Origin: Leptolyngbya sp. SIO1E4
Lineage (GTDB): Bacteria > Cyanobacteriota > Cyanobacteriia > Phormidesmidales > Phormidesmidaceae
DNA: 64,000 nucleotides
Assembly (NCBI GenBank): GCA_010672825.2
Contig: JAAHFU020000002.1
Coordinates: 1,066,001 to 1,130,000 of the forward strand
Direction of reading: 5' to 3'
Shown in pieces: positions 7,643-15,655 of the stretch. Every line of letters begins with the position of its first letter. The stretch's first letter is position 1. The notes beneath the pieces are model-generated. The model worked only from the letters and a program-made list of their open reading frames with translations. It did no database searches and was not told where the DNA came from. The position numbers were made by a program, and so were the translations under genes.

Positions 7643-8206
7643 CTACTGCATTTCAGCCTTGCGGACGTAAGCCTCTTGACGCCCCAGCGTTAGTTTGAGG
7701 GGGCGCTCTGCATCCCCTGCTCTAACCGCTTCACGATAAACGGGGTATTCCGTCTGCAAGGTGACCATTTCCCCCGCTTCCTCAAACGTCAGGGTGTATT
7801 TAACAGATTTTTGGATTTGGGGGGCTGAAAAGACTTCCCGTCGCTTTTGCCGGGCCTCCAGATCATCTACCGTAGGCTCTGGCGGCAGCGCTGGCCACCA
7901 GAGTCCCTTTTCATCGGCATTGCCAAAGTCCTGGGCAGCGGGCTGTCCGTTGATATTGACCCGATAGGATGACTCAAAGGTTTCGATGCGGTTTTCGCGG
8001 GGGCGATCGGGGGTAACGCCTTGGGGGCTGTATTCGGCCTGCCAGGTGTAAACGGTGACAGCAGTCGCCTCGTAGTCATTGGTGACCACGGTGTCTTCAA
8101 AGCTGTCTGTTGTCAGTTCTCCGCAGCCTGTAAGGACCAGGCTCATCCCCAGGCTGGCGGCCAAGTAGGTGCCTTGTACGCGACGATTCATAAGGACTCG
8201 ATGCAT
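7643..8206 (-). CDS. Hypothetical lipoprotein
   Basis: A 187-aa protein with a type II signal peptide. A basic start (MNRRVQG) precedes a hydrophobic core and LVLTGC, giving a lipidated Cys28. The mature part is soluble and rich in Glu, Thr and aromatic residues (AVTVYTWQAEYSPQG, KYTLTFEEAGEMVTLQTEYPVY), suggesting a small beta-rich domain. I do not recognise a family. The ATG at 8206 is chosen because GGAG lies 9 bp upstream; an ATG at 8191 would still leave a good lipoprotein signal. It begins just 22 bp after the end of the MFS gene, so both are probably one operon and the lipoprotein may assist transport. Confidence 0.7.
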   Translation of the reverse strand: MHRVLMNRRVQGTYLAASLGMSLVLTGCGELTTDSFEDTVVTNDYEATAVTVYTWQAEYSPQGVTPDRPRENRIETFESSYRVNINGQPAAQDFGNADEKGLWWPALPPEPTVDDLEARQKRREVFSAPQIQKSVKYTLTFEEAGEMVTLQTEYPVYREAVRAGDAERPLKLTLGRQEAYVRKAEMQ

Positions 8207-8228
8207 AGACTGCAGCTCCAACGGGTAG

Positions 8229-9476
8229 TTAACGATGTTTTATTTGTAGCTGCCAGTCGAGATAGTACAAAATTCCCAATACCACAGCAACACTCATGGC
8301 GGCTACTAACCAGAAACTATCAGAGATGATGCGGACTTGATCCAACGCCCAGCCCCCCAACGGTGGCCCTACAAAATATCCGATCGCCCAACACATAGAG
8401 TTAACAGACAGATAGACCCCCCGTAAGGTTTCAGGGGCCAGCGTCACCATAAAGGAAGAGGCCACCGGGTTATAGGCGGTGATTGCGATCGCCAGAATGC
8501 CTAAAGCCATCGCTGCCCCTAGACTTGAATGGTCAAATACCCCAACCCCTGTTGCCCAAATTAACGTGAAGCCGACCCCCCACAAACAGGCGCAAATCAT
8601 TAAAGCTCGCGGCTGGCGAAAGGGCTTGAGTCTGCGGGCAACGGGTAACTGACACAACGCCATTAAGGCCACATGGGTGGTGAAGAGAACACTCAGGGTG
8701 GCTTCTGGGAGCCCGTACCCGGCACCGTTTGGCACAAACCTATTGAGATAGACCGGTAACGTGCTCTGTACCTGGGAAATGTAGCTTGTGAACACGACAT
8801 TCACGGTTACGTAAATGAGTAGCAGTCGATCCCTTAAGGCGATGCCCCATCCCTGCCAGAACGTGCGGGTGTCGGTGTGGGCGGGGCGAGTTTCCGCGAT
8901 CGCCATGTAAACAATGGCAAAAAACAGCAGAAACGTCAGGCCATCAATGACAAACAGCAAACGATACTGCTGGGTATTGCCGATCAGAACCCCGCCTAAG
9001 ATGACGCCTAATCCTAGTCCCAGATTGTCAGCCAGACGCACGACGGCAAAGGCTTCATCACATCCCTGTCTGGGGGAGATGTCGGCCACCACGGCCTCCG
9101 TAGATGGCCAGTACAGGCCCACCCCTAATCCCATCAGCAAATTACCGCAGACAAAGATGGGGAAGTCATTTGCAATTACGAACACGCAGTCGGCCATCGC
9201 TGAGATCAACACCGATAGCAACAGGGTTTTTCGACGTCCCCACTGGGGGGAGTCGGTCATAGAGCCACTTAAAAACCGCCCGACCATGCCAGAAAGAGCT
9301 TCACTCCCCACTCCCCAGCCGACCTGGGTAGCTGACAAGCCCACCTGGTTAACGAAAAAAATCGGCGCATAAAATAAGACAAATCCGATGCCTAGCTGGG
9401 AGAGCAAGCGCCCACTGGCTAAAATCCAGATGCGGTGGTCTAGCTGTGGCAGCCATTTTTGAATTGCATTGGGCAA
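8229..9476 (-). CDS. Major facilitator superfamily transporter
   Basis: A 415-aa polytopic membrane protein with 11-12 hydrophobic segments. It has the MFS loop 2-3 motif region (SGSMTDSPQWGRRKTLLLS, a G-x-x-x-D-x-x-GRRK pattern) and a second-half equivalent in the cytoplasmic loops (ARRLKPFRQPRAL). Helix 4 has GNLLMGLGVGLYWP, and helix 11 has SMCWAIGYFVGPPLGG, both typical of drug-efflux-like MFS proteins. The substrate cannot be told. It is followed closely by a lipoprotein gene on the same strand and diverges from the DUF2157 gene across a 121-bp gap. Confidence 0.88.
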   Translation of the reverse strand: MPNAIQKWLPQLDHRIWILASGRLLSQLGIGFVLFYAPIFFVNQVGLSATQVGWGVGSEALSGMVGRFLSGSMTDSPQWGRRKTLLLSVLISAMADCVFVIANDFPIFVCGNLLMGLGVGLYWPSTEAVVADISPRQGCDEAFAVVRLADNLGLGLGVILGGVLIGNTQQYRLLFVIDGLTFLLFFAIVYMAIAETRPAHTDTRTFWQGWGIALRDRLLLIYVTVNVVFTSYISQVQSTLPVYLNRFVPNGAGYGLPEATLSVLFTTHVALMALCQLPVARRLKPFRQPRALMICACLWGVGFTLIWATGVGVFDHSSLGAAMALGILAIAITAYNPVASSFMVTLAPETLRGVYLSVNSMCWAIGYFVGPPLGGWALDQVRIISDSFWLVAAMSVAVVLGILYYLDWQLQIKHR

Positions 9477-9597
9477 GGTCTATTCCCCAGTCGCGTATAG
9501 CACTCTTGCCAGTGTATCGAGGTTGTCAGGTCAGGGCTTGCAGTTCTAAGAACCCCCTGGCTAAGCTGATAGCCATTAGCGTGGTGAAAAATTGGCA

Positions 9598-11082
9598 GTG
9601 GCCTCAGATAAGTTTTGTCGTGAGCTGCGGGGGGAAGCCCAGCGTTGGCGTGAAGACGGGCTGATTTCAGATGATCAGTTCCGACAGCTGGCTCAGCAAT
9701 ACCAATTTGAGGAACTCAATACGGCAGCCCGCGATCGCTTCGTGATGATTTTGTTGGGGCTAGGCAGCCTGCTGGTTGGGATTGGGGCCATCACCTTTGT
9801 TGCCGCTAACTGGCAAGCCCTCTCTCAAACCATTAAAGCGGGGATTCTGTTTACTGCCATGGTGATGGCAGACCTCAGCGGATTTGCGTTAGTCAATCGC
9901 ATCGCACCCAATAATCGCTGGCAGCGGCTAGGGCAGGCGTTGCTGCTGTTAGGCGCGCTCTTGCTAGGGGCCAACCTTGCTTTGATGGGGCAGATTGTGC
10001 ACACCAGCGGCACCCGGTATGAACTGTGCGCGGCCTGGGCTTTAGGGGTGTTAGCCATGGCCTACGGTGTGCGCCTGCCGTTTTTAGCCATGCTGGCGCT
10101 GTTGCTCTTGGGCATTGGGTATTGGAGTGCCTTTTGGGACATGATGTGGTTGCAAGCCGCTTGGCTAGGGGTTTGGACCCTACAAATGATGCCCCTCATT
10201 GTCACGGCCCTCTTTTTACCCCTGGCCTACCGTTGTCGATCTCAATGGCTGTTTGCCCTGACAGCTATTGCCATGACATCTTCTCTATTTGTGCTGATTT
10301 TGGATGTGGGCCGCTCGTTGCCTCCCTTGCTGGAAGCGTTGAGTTTGATCTTGCCCTATGCCTTGCTGTGGGCCTATGACGACACGCTGTGGGGGGTCGG
10401 TAGACGGTGGGTGCAGGGGCGATTCTCCCTGGGTGAAGCAGTGTTTTTAGGGCCAGCTGTCTCCTCCTCAACCCGTCCACGGCCATTTCCCCCGCAGGCG
10501 GCAGACCGTCCTTTTCAACCGATTGCCCGGGGGCTGATGCTGTTTAGCCTCAGCGTGTTCTATTGGGTGGTGTCTTTTCAAGATGCCTGGCTGGTGGGGG
10601 TGGGTCGTGAATTGCCAGCCGCCCCCTTACAATGGCAGGACACTTGGCTAATGGTTTTGCTGCTGCTGCTCTTTAGCGCCTGGACAGCCCTGTCTTGGGG
10701 GTATTTGGGGTGGCGGCCAGGGCGACCGGGGCGACTCGACTCTCTGAGTGCTGTTCTGCTTGTATTCTTGTTGATAACAGCGGGCGTATTCTTTTGGGCC
10801 TTGGTAGCGGGGCCAATTCCCATTGTTGCTACGACAGTTTTTAACATCCTGTTGGCGCTGATGGCGCTGGGGATGATGCGGGAGGGATTGGGCGCTGGAT
10901 CACGGCTGCCGTTCTGGTGGGGGCTGGTGATGCTAACGTTACAGATTCTGAGTCGGGTGCTGGAGTATGAGACAGGATTGCTGATCAAATCCCTGGTATT
11001 TGTTGTTTGTGGCATTGCGGTAATTTTGGTAGGGCTTTGGTTTGAGCGCTATGTTCGCACCTTGCGAGTTGATTCTGCATGA
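9598..11082 (+). CDS. DUF2157 membrane protein
   Basis: About 494 aa. The N-terminal ~60 residues are soluble and match DUF2157 (EAQRWREDGLISDDQFRQLAQQY, then FVMILLGLGSLLVGIGAITF). The rest has about a dozen hydrophobic segments. The family's function is unknown. It is typically followed by a GDYXXLXY-domain protein, as here, where the two genes overlap by ATGA (11079-11082), so translation is likely coupled. The start is uncertain: TTG at 9592 or GTG at 9598, with no good ribosome-binding site for either. Confidence 0.82.
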   Translation: MASDKFCRELRGEAQRWREDGLISDDQFRQLAQQYQFEELNTAARDRFVMILLGLGSLLVGIGAITFVAANWQALSQTIKAGILFTAMVMADLSGFALVNRIAPNNRWQRLGQALLLLGALLLGANLALMGQIVHTSGTRYELCAAWALGVLAMAYGVRLPFLAMLALLLLGIGYWSAFWDMMWLQAAWLGVWTLQMMPLIVTALFLPLAYRCRSQWLFALTAIAMTSSLFVLILDVGRSLPPLLEALSLILPYALLWAYDDTLWGVGRRWVQGRFSLGEAVFLGPAVSSSTRPRPFPPQAADRPFQPIARGLMLFSLSVFYWVVSFQDAWLVGVGRELPAAPLQWQDTWLMVLLLLLFSAWTALSWGYLGWRPGRPGRLDSLSAVLLVFLLITAGVFFWALVAGPIPIVATTVFNILLALMALGMMREGLGAGSRLPFWWGLVMLTLQILSRVLEYETGLLIKSLVFVVCGIAVILVGLWFERYVRTLRVDSA

Positions 11083-11711
11083 CTAAAACAGGCGCAAGAT
11101 TTGGCCAGAGAGGGCTATGGGCGATCGCCCTACCCTTGCTCATCCAAACGGGGCTGATTGTTTCGGTGCCCCTGCGGGCGGCGATCGCCCGGGTGGTGGG
11201 TAAAACGGTGGTGTTGCAAACGGTGCCGGTGGATCCCTACGATCCCTTTCGGGGCTATTACACAACCCTGCGCTACGACATCTCTCAACGGGGGTTTCTC
11301 AGCACGCTCGACGGCTGGGATACGGTCAAACCCATGCTAGAGTCGGCATCCACATCAGAGTTACTGGAGCCGGGAAGGCCGTTTTTTGTGATGCTAGAAG
11401 TTCCTGAAACTGGCAATGCGCCGACCGTTCCCCCGGCTGTCTGGCAACCCGTTGCTGTTTCTCGACAGCGCCCGCAGAATTTATCCAACAATCAAATTGC
11501 CCTGAAGGGCATCTATCGGAGCGATCACATTATCTACGGCCTGGAACGATACTACCTGCCCGAAGCTGAGCGGATTGATTTGGATCAGCGGATCCGGGCC
11601 GCCCAAACCGTTGAAGAATCTCCCCGGCTGCAAGTGGAGGTACGCATCGGCCCCTTTGGCAATGCCGTGCCGATTGCCCTCTGGCTGCAAGATGAACGGA
11701 TTATGTTTTAG
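11079..11711 (+). CDS. GDYXXLXY-domain protein
   Basis: A 210-aa protein with one N-terminal hydrophobic segment (LWAIALPLLIQTGLIVSVPL), then an extracytoplasmic domain containing VDPYDPFRGYYTTLRYDIS. That corresponds to the GDYXXLXY signature, although the canonical Gly-Asp-Tyr is replaced by Gly-Tyr-Tyr. The signature is usually found next to DUF2157 proteins, supporting a shared but unknown membrane complex. The start ATG overlaps the upstream stop by 4 bp. A short hairpin (AGCCT/AGGCT, about 11710-11722) lies at the 3' end. Confidence 0.82.
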   Translation: MTKTGARFGQRGLWAIALPLLIQTGLIVSVPLRAAIARVVGKTVVLQTVPVDPYDPFRGYYTTLRYDISQRGFLSTLDGWDTVKPMLESASTSELLEPGRPFFVMLEVPETGNAPTVPPAVWQPVAVSRQRPQNLSNNQIALKGIYRSDHIIYGLERYYLPEAERIDLDQRIRAAQTVEESPRLQVEVRIGPFGNAVPIALWLQDERIMF

Positions 11712-11924
11712 CCTAAAAGGCTTGTTAACACAGGGTCAGCATCTATAGCGGTTTGCCTGTGGATAAAATACACCCTAAACCCCATACCCTAGACCGGGTC
11801 TTGACCCAGATGTCCTGAACTCAACTGAACAAAGCTAGATAAGGTCAGCAAATATCTGCGGGACAACTGCCCGGTTGAGGGTGAATCGATCATACGATGT
11901 GAGTGTTCTGGAAAGGCCAACATC
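11712..11924. other. Intergenic region mostly occupied by repeat copy 2
   Basis: Copy 2 of the interspersed repeat fills 11743-11834. The remaining 90 bp precede the DUF3153 gene and show no clear promoter. Confidence 0.5.
11743..11834 (+). repeat. Interspersed ~90-bp repeat, copy 2 (diverged)
   Basis: It starts CTATAGCGGTTTGC, contains ATACACCCTAAACCCCATA and ends ACTCAACTGAACAAAGCT. It has the same order of blocks as the other copies, with internal substitutions. Confidence 0.75.
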
Positions 11925-12635
11925 GTGCGCTGGATTAAGGGATGCCTTCAGATAGTTTTGGTGCTGGGTGTGGTTTTGTTGACAGGTTGTCTCCAGTACG
12001 ACCTTGATATCCAGTTTGATAGTCAGACCCACGGTCAGTGGGTGCAGCAGCTGCGCTGGCGGGGCAGTGGGATCTCTGCATCTTCTACGCTAGAGCCCTG
12101 GCTACACGTTTTAACGCAGCGAACCCAAGCGGTGCAGGGCAAAATTCGGGTGGTGGCCGACAATACGCTGGAAATTACCGTGCCGTTCAATAACGGCAAA
12201 GAGTTCGAGACTCGCTTCAATCAATTCTTTAGCCCGTTAGAAGACGCGCCTCCCATGACGTTACCCGGTGGCGAACCAATTCAGGCCGAATTATCGATAC
12301 GGCAGGGAAACTGGCTGCTGGCCATTGATAACCACATCAGCCTCCGCATTGACTTAACAGCGGTGCCCGACCTGACAGATACTGCGCTACCCCTGTTGCA
12401 GGCGGCGCAATTGCTAGAAGGTCGCGTCACAGTGACCACTCCCTGGGGGGTGCGATCGCCCACTCAAAGGGGGGCCTCTCCTGAAAAATGGCCCCTCGTG
12501 GCTGGCGAAGTGAATCAGATTGAAGCAGACTTTTGGGTGCCTAGCCCTATTGGTATTGGGGCTTTGGTGATTGTTGTGCTGGTCGCGTTGGGATACAGCC
12601 TCAAATACCGATTTTCTGGAAAACCGATTCCCTAA
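11925..12635 (+). CDS. DUF3153-family lipoprotein
   Basis: A 236-aa protein with a lipoprotein signal ending VVLLTGC (lipidated Cys22), then LQYDLDIQFDSQTHGQWVQQ, which matches the start of cyanobacterial DUF3153 proteins. The body is an extracytoplasmic beta-rich domain (NTLEITVPFNNGKEFETRFN), and a second hydrophobic helix sits near the C-terminus (IGIGALVIVVLVALGYSL), so the protein is anchored at both ends. The function of the family is not known to me. The start is a GTG. The next gene, glyoxalase I, starts 79 bp downstream on the same strand. Confidence 0.82.
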   Translation: MRWIKGCLQIVLVLGVVLLTGCLQYDLDIQFDSQTHGQWVQQLRWRGSGISASSTLEPWLHVLTQRTQAVQGKIRVVADNTLEITVPFNNGKEFETRFNQFFSPLEDAPPMTLPGGEPIQAELSIRQGNWLLAIDNHISLRIDLTAVPDLTDTALPLLQAAQLLEGRVTVTTPWGVRSPTQRGASPEKWPLVAGEVNQIEADFWVPSPIGIGALVIVVLVALGYSLKYRFSGKPIP

Positions 12636-12714
12636 CCGACGAGGCTTCCCGCTAATCTAACCAGGTCTCTATACTTTTATCAGAGCAGTTACACAAGCAC
12701 TGAGAGGACTGGCT

Positions 12715-13149
12715 ATGCGACTCCTGCACACCATGTTGCGCGTGGGCAATTTAGAAGAATCTCTGAAGTTCTACTGCGACATTTTAGGGATGAAGCACTT
12801 GCGCCAAAAAGATTATCCTGGCGGCGAGTTTACCCTTGCCTTTGTGGGCTATGGCGATGAGTCTGACCATACGGTTCTAGAACTGACCTATAACTGGGGG
12901 ACGGATCACTACGATCTGGGAGATGGCTATGGTCATATTGCCCTCGGGGTCGATGACATCTACGGCACCTGCGAGGCTATCAAGGCGCAGGGCGGTCAGG
13001 TTGTTCGTGAACCCGGCCCGATGAAACATGGCTCCACCGTGATTGCCTTTGTGGAAGATCCCGATGGTTATAAGGTTGAGCTGATTCAGTTAGGCACTCA
13101 AGGTTCAGCTCAAAAGCCAGCAGAACCTGCCGCTCAGGCCGTTGGGTAA
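12715..13149 (+). CDS. gloA: Lactoylglutathione lyase (glyoxalase I)
   Basis: A 144-aa protein that converts the hemithioacetal of methylglyoxal and glutathione to S-lactoylglutathione. The four metal ligands expected for the E. coli-type enzyme are at identical positions: His5 (RLLHTMLRV), Glu56 (VLELTYN), His74 (GYGHIALGV) and Glu122 (GYKVELIQL). The short loop lengths fit the bacterial Ni2+-activated class, which is an inference from family knowledge. It has about ten extra Ala/Gln/Pro residues at the C-terminus. A GC-rich hairpin follows the stop. Confidence 0.96.
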   Translation: MRLLHTMLRVGNLEESLKFYCDILGMKHLRQKDYPGGEFTLAFVGYGDESDHTVLELTYNWGTDHYDLGDGYGHIALGVDDIYGTCEAIKAQGGQVVREPGPMKHGSTVIAFVEDPDGYKVELIQLGTQGSAQKPAEPAAQAVG

Positions 13150-13159
13150 GGGCGTGACG

Positions 13160-13181
13160 GGGCGGGCACTCTGGCCCGCCT
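13160..13181. terminator. GC-rich hairpin between convergent gloA and azlD
   Basis: GGCGGGC (13161-13167) and GCCCGCC (13174-13180) form a perfect stem with a 6-nt loop in the 35-bp gap between converging genes. It lacks a T-tract on either strand but is well placed as a bidirectional terminator. Confidence 0.55.
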
Positions 13182-13184
13182 CAC

Positions 13185-13508
13185 TCACTGGGTGAAGAGT
13201 CCCTGCCACAGCAAAAAAGCTCCCATCCCCACCACGATGGTCAACAGCAAGTTTTTGCGCCAAAGTCCTATTCCGAGGGCTGTCATAGCTCCGATTAAGC
13301 GCGGATTGCCTGGCCCTAGCCAGAGGCTATCCCCTTCCACTAAAACAATAGGCACGACGATCGCCGTGAGCACCGCTGGGGGCACGTAGTTTAACGCCTG
13401 CAGCAGGCGGGGGGGCAAGGTAAACCGACCACTCATGGCCAGCAGCGGATAGCGAGTCAAAACTGTGACCAGGGTCATCCCCCCGATGAGCATCAGTTCG
13501 TGGGTCAT
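13185..13508 (-). CDS. azlD: AzlD-family branched-chain amino acid exporter small subunit
   Basis: A 107-aa hydrophobic protein with three to four membrane segments. It has the AzlD hallmark early region [14 protein letters not shown], then [22 protein letters not shown] and a terminal [12 protein letters not shown] helix. AzlC/AzlD (BrnF/BrnE) form a two-component exporter of branched-chain amino acids or analogues. Its ATG overlaps the azlC stop by 4 bp, so the two are translationally coupled. Confidence 0.9.
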   Translation of the reverse strand: MTHELMLIGGMTLVTVLTRYPLLAMSGRFTLPPRLLQALNYVPPAVLTAIVVPIVLVEGDSLWLGPGNPRLIGAMTALGIGLWRKNLLLTIVVGMGAFLLWQGLFTQ

Positions 13509-14242
13509 TGGCAGGGTTCTCCAGACTTCAATCGAGTTTCAATCACAACGCCAGCGGTAATGCCCGCGATTGCAGCGACCATGAGCCCTAGCTGATGAGG
13601 CAGCGATCGCGCCACCAAGGCCATCCCCCCTGCCACGATCACCGTGGCCACCATAGGGCGAGTCGTAAGGTAGGGAATTGTCATGCCGATAAAAGTGGCC
13701 ACCATCGCAAAATCCAACCCCCAGGCCGCTGCATTTGGTAGGCTTTGCCCTAGGGTGAGCCCTAACAAAGTAGAGAGCTGCCAGTTGCCATACATGGCGA
13801 TGGCAGAGCCCAAATGGAACCAGTGTTTATAGGGTGAGCGATCGCGGTGGCGATAGCGCTGAATGGCGACCATAAACGTTTCATCCGTGAGCCAAAATCC
13901 GAGTGCCAGCTTCCACCCGTGACTCAGGGACTTGAGATGAGGCACCAAGCCAACTGAATAGAGAAGATGCCGCAGGTTAACGACCCAGGTCGTCAGCACA
14001 ATCATCCCTAGAGGAGACCCTGCTGCCAGTAGCCCCAGGGCAATGAACTGCGACGAGCCTGCAAAGACACAGGCCGACATCGCCAATGCCCCAGCAAACG
14101 ATAGGCCACTTGTTTGGGCCAGGGTGCCAAAAATAATGCCGAACGGAATAGCGCCGACAATCAGTGGAATGGTCTGTCGTGCCCCGGCCCAAAACTCTTG
14201 CCAGGGAGAGGTGCGCTGAGCTGAATCAGACGCGATCGCCAT
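13505..14242 (-). CDS. azlC: AzlC-family branched-chain amino acid exporter large subunit
   Basis: A 245-aa membrane protein with the AzlC pattern: [20 protein letters not shown] near the N-terminus, [20 protein letters not shown], then [17 protein letters not shown] and [11 protein letters not shown]. These conserved stretches define the BrnF/AzlC exporters, which work with AzlD in the inner membrane. The AraC-type regulator upstream on the same strand is a plausible controller. Confidence 0.93.
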   Translation of the reverse strand: MAIASDSAQRTSPWQEFWAGARQTIPLIVGAIPFGIIFGTLAQTSGLSFAGALAMSACVFAGSSQFIALGLLAAGSPLGMIVLTTWVVNLRHLLYSVGLVPHLKSLSHGWKLALGFWLTDETFMVAIQRYRHRDRSPYKHWFHLGSAIAMYGNWQLSTLLGLTLGQSLPNAAAWGLDFAMVATFIGMTIPYLTTRPMVATVIVAGGMALVARSLPHQLGLMVAAIAGITAGVVIETRLKSGEPCQ

Positions 14243-14577
14243 GGTGTTTTACCTGTAATCCAATCGTGGGTAAAGCCGGATATCGCGATCGTCCATGGGC
14301 TTAGAACAATGGCAACCCAGTGTTCCTGTAGAAACCAGAATCCAGGCAACCCAGGAAATGTTTCGACCAAAGAGGTAATACCAATTCTCCAAATCAGCGC
14401 TACGCATCGCCACCCCACCGCCTGCGGCACCTCCCCTTGCCAAGGGGAGGCTAGGAGGGGTCTGATCTGTAGCTTGAGAAACGAGAACTGGTATAACGCG
14501 ACAGCGTGCCTCTACCCGGATTTGATAATAATTTGGTTGGTTTGGGCCTGTCTTGAACGTTTTTGCACGGGTCTCGT
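14243..14577. other. Intergenic region carrying a MITE-like element
   Basis: It separates the AraC-type regulator from azlC and is largely taken up by the 117-bp inverted-repeat element at 14378-14494. A HIP1-like GCGATCG lies near 14284. Confidence 0.6.
14378..14494. mobile_element. MITE-like element with terminal inverted repeats
   Basis: The ends are ATACCAATTCTC (14378-14389) and GAGAACTGGTAT (14483-14494), matching as inverted repeats at 11 of 12 positions. Inside is a perfect palindrome, CCTCCCCTTG-C-CAAGGGGAGG (14430-14450). There is no coding capacity. The form fits a non-autonomous miniature element. A target-site duplication is not obvious. Confidence 0.65.
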
Positions 14578-15396
14578 TCAACAGCCCGCCCGATACTGAC
14601 CGGGGGTGACCCCGACCAATCGCTTGAAATGTCGAGTCAAGTGGCTTTGATCGGCAAACCCGGTCTCTGCTGCCACGACCGCCAGGGGGGCTCTCGCCGC
14701 AATGCGTTGCTTTGCCTGTTGCACCCGCACCTGAATCAGATATCGGTGGGGTGGCAAACCCCACTCGCGACGACAGAGCCGTAAGAGTTTCAGCGGTGGT
14801 ACGTTAACCGTTTGGGCTAGGTGATTCAGGGTAATGGTTTCAGAATAATGCTCTTGTAAGTAGGCTTGCACCTGTTGCGCGATCGTCCGATCTCGAGAGA
14901 TCTGGGGCAGAGGCGATCGCATTTCTCCGTGCTGATGAATCAGCGTTGCCGCTAGCCACAGTAATCTCGATTCGCGTTCTAGGGGCAACGCTACTTGTTC
15001 TAAAGCCTGGTGAAAAGCCAGAAACTGTTGTGCCAAACCGCGATCGCGAATGACCGCTTCTGGAAAAAACGGAACTTGCCAGGTGGGTAACCCTAACTCC
15101 GCTACCGCCCGCTGGATCAGGGGGACTGACGGATAAATCATGCGATATTGCCAACCCCCTTCCCTACCGGCATAGCCGGTATGAACTTCCCCTGGATGAA
15201 TGACAACCAGGGTGCCTGGCGACGCTCGATAGGTGCTGCCCCGATAAGCAAAGGCCTCTACCCCAGATTCGATAATACCTATGGCGTAGCCCTCGTGGCT
15301 ATGACGGCTGAAGCTATGGGTTACGTAGGTCGCCTTAAGGACCTCCATATCCGCCAGCGTTGAATCTCGCCAAAACGTTACAGATTCTTGCGTCAT
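14578..15396 (-). CDS. AraC-family transcriptional regulator
   Basis: A 272-aa protein. The N-terminal half is a cupin-like ligand domain (HSFSRHSHEGYAIGIIE, then SPGTLVVIHPGEVHTGY). The C-terminal ~100 residues are the double helix-turn-helix of the AraC/XylS type (TITLNHLAQTVNVPPLKLLR, then AVVAAETGFADQSHLTRHFK and GVTPGQYR). It probably senses a small molecule and controls the adjacent azlCD exporter, which lies 335 bp downstream on the same strand. That pairing is inferred from position. Confidence 0.93.
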   Translation of the reverse strand: MTQESVTFWRDSTLADMEVLKATYVTHSFSRHSHEGYAIGIIESGVEAFAYRGSTYRASPGTLVVIHPGEVHTGYAGREGGWQYRMIYPSVPLIQRAVAELGLPTWQVPFFPEAVIRDRGLAQQFLAFHQALEQVALPLERESRLLWLAATLIHQHGEMRSPLPQISRDRTIAQQVQAYLQEHYSETITLNHLAQTVNVPPLKLLRLCRREWGLPPHRYLIQVRVQQAKQRIAARAPLAVVAAETGFADQSHLTRHFKRLVGVTPGQYRAGC

Positions 15397-15409
15397 GGGC
15401 TGATGACAC

Positions 15410-15500
15410 TGTTCAGATGAGTCCAGTACATCTCAGTCAAAATAGGGTGAAGGGTTTGGGGTCTAGGGGTGTACTTTATCCGAATGCAAACCGCCATAGA
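15410..15500 (-). repeat. Interspersed ~90-bp repeat, copy 3 (diverged)
   Basis: On the minus strand it runs from CCTCTATGGCGGTTTGCA through TACACCCCTAGACCCCAAA to ACTCATCTGAACA. It lies in the gap between the rpoC2 terminator and the AraC gene. Confidence 0.75.
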
Positions 15501-15591
15501 GGGGTGTCAAAAAAATATAGCAGTAGCTGCAAAGCTTGCGGTTATTGCAGAATCAGGAAGCCGACATGGGTCGCTATTGACCAGGAGTTCA

Positions 15592-15625
15592 TAAAAAAAC
15601 AGCCCCCATTTCCGGGAGCTGTTTT
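15592..15625 (-). terminator. Rho-independent terminator of the rpoB-rpoC1-rpoC2 operon
   Basis: On the minus strand AAAACAGCTCCC pairs with GGGGGCTGTTTT over 12 bp (one G-T pair) around a 6-nt loop, followed by a T-run. It begins about 30 bp after the rpoC2 stop. This is the clearest intrinsic terminator in the window. Confidence 0.9.
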
Positions 15626-15655
15626 CCTTAAGAGGGCAACAGTGAATCAGTCAGC

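Noticed and set aside
14249-14764. 171-aa ORF across the MITE-like element
   Set aside because: It joins part of the AraC gene in another frame to the element. The Pro/Gly-rich stretch is the palindrome translated.
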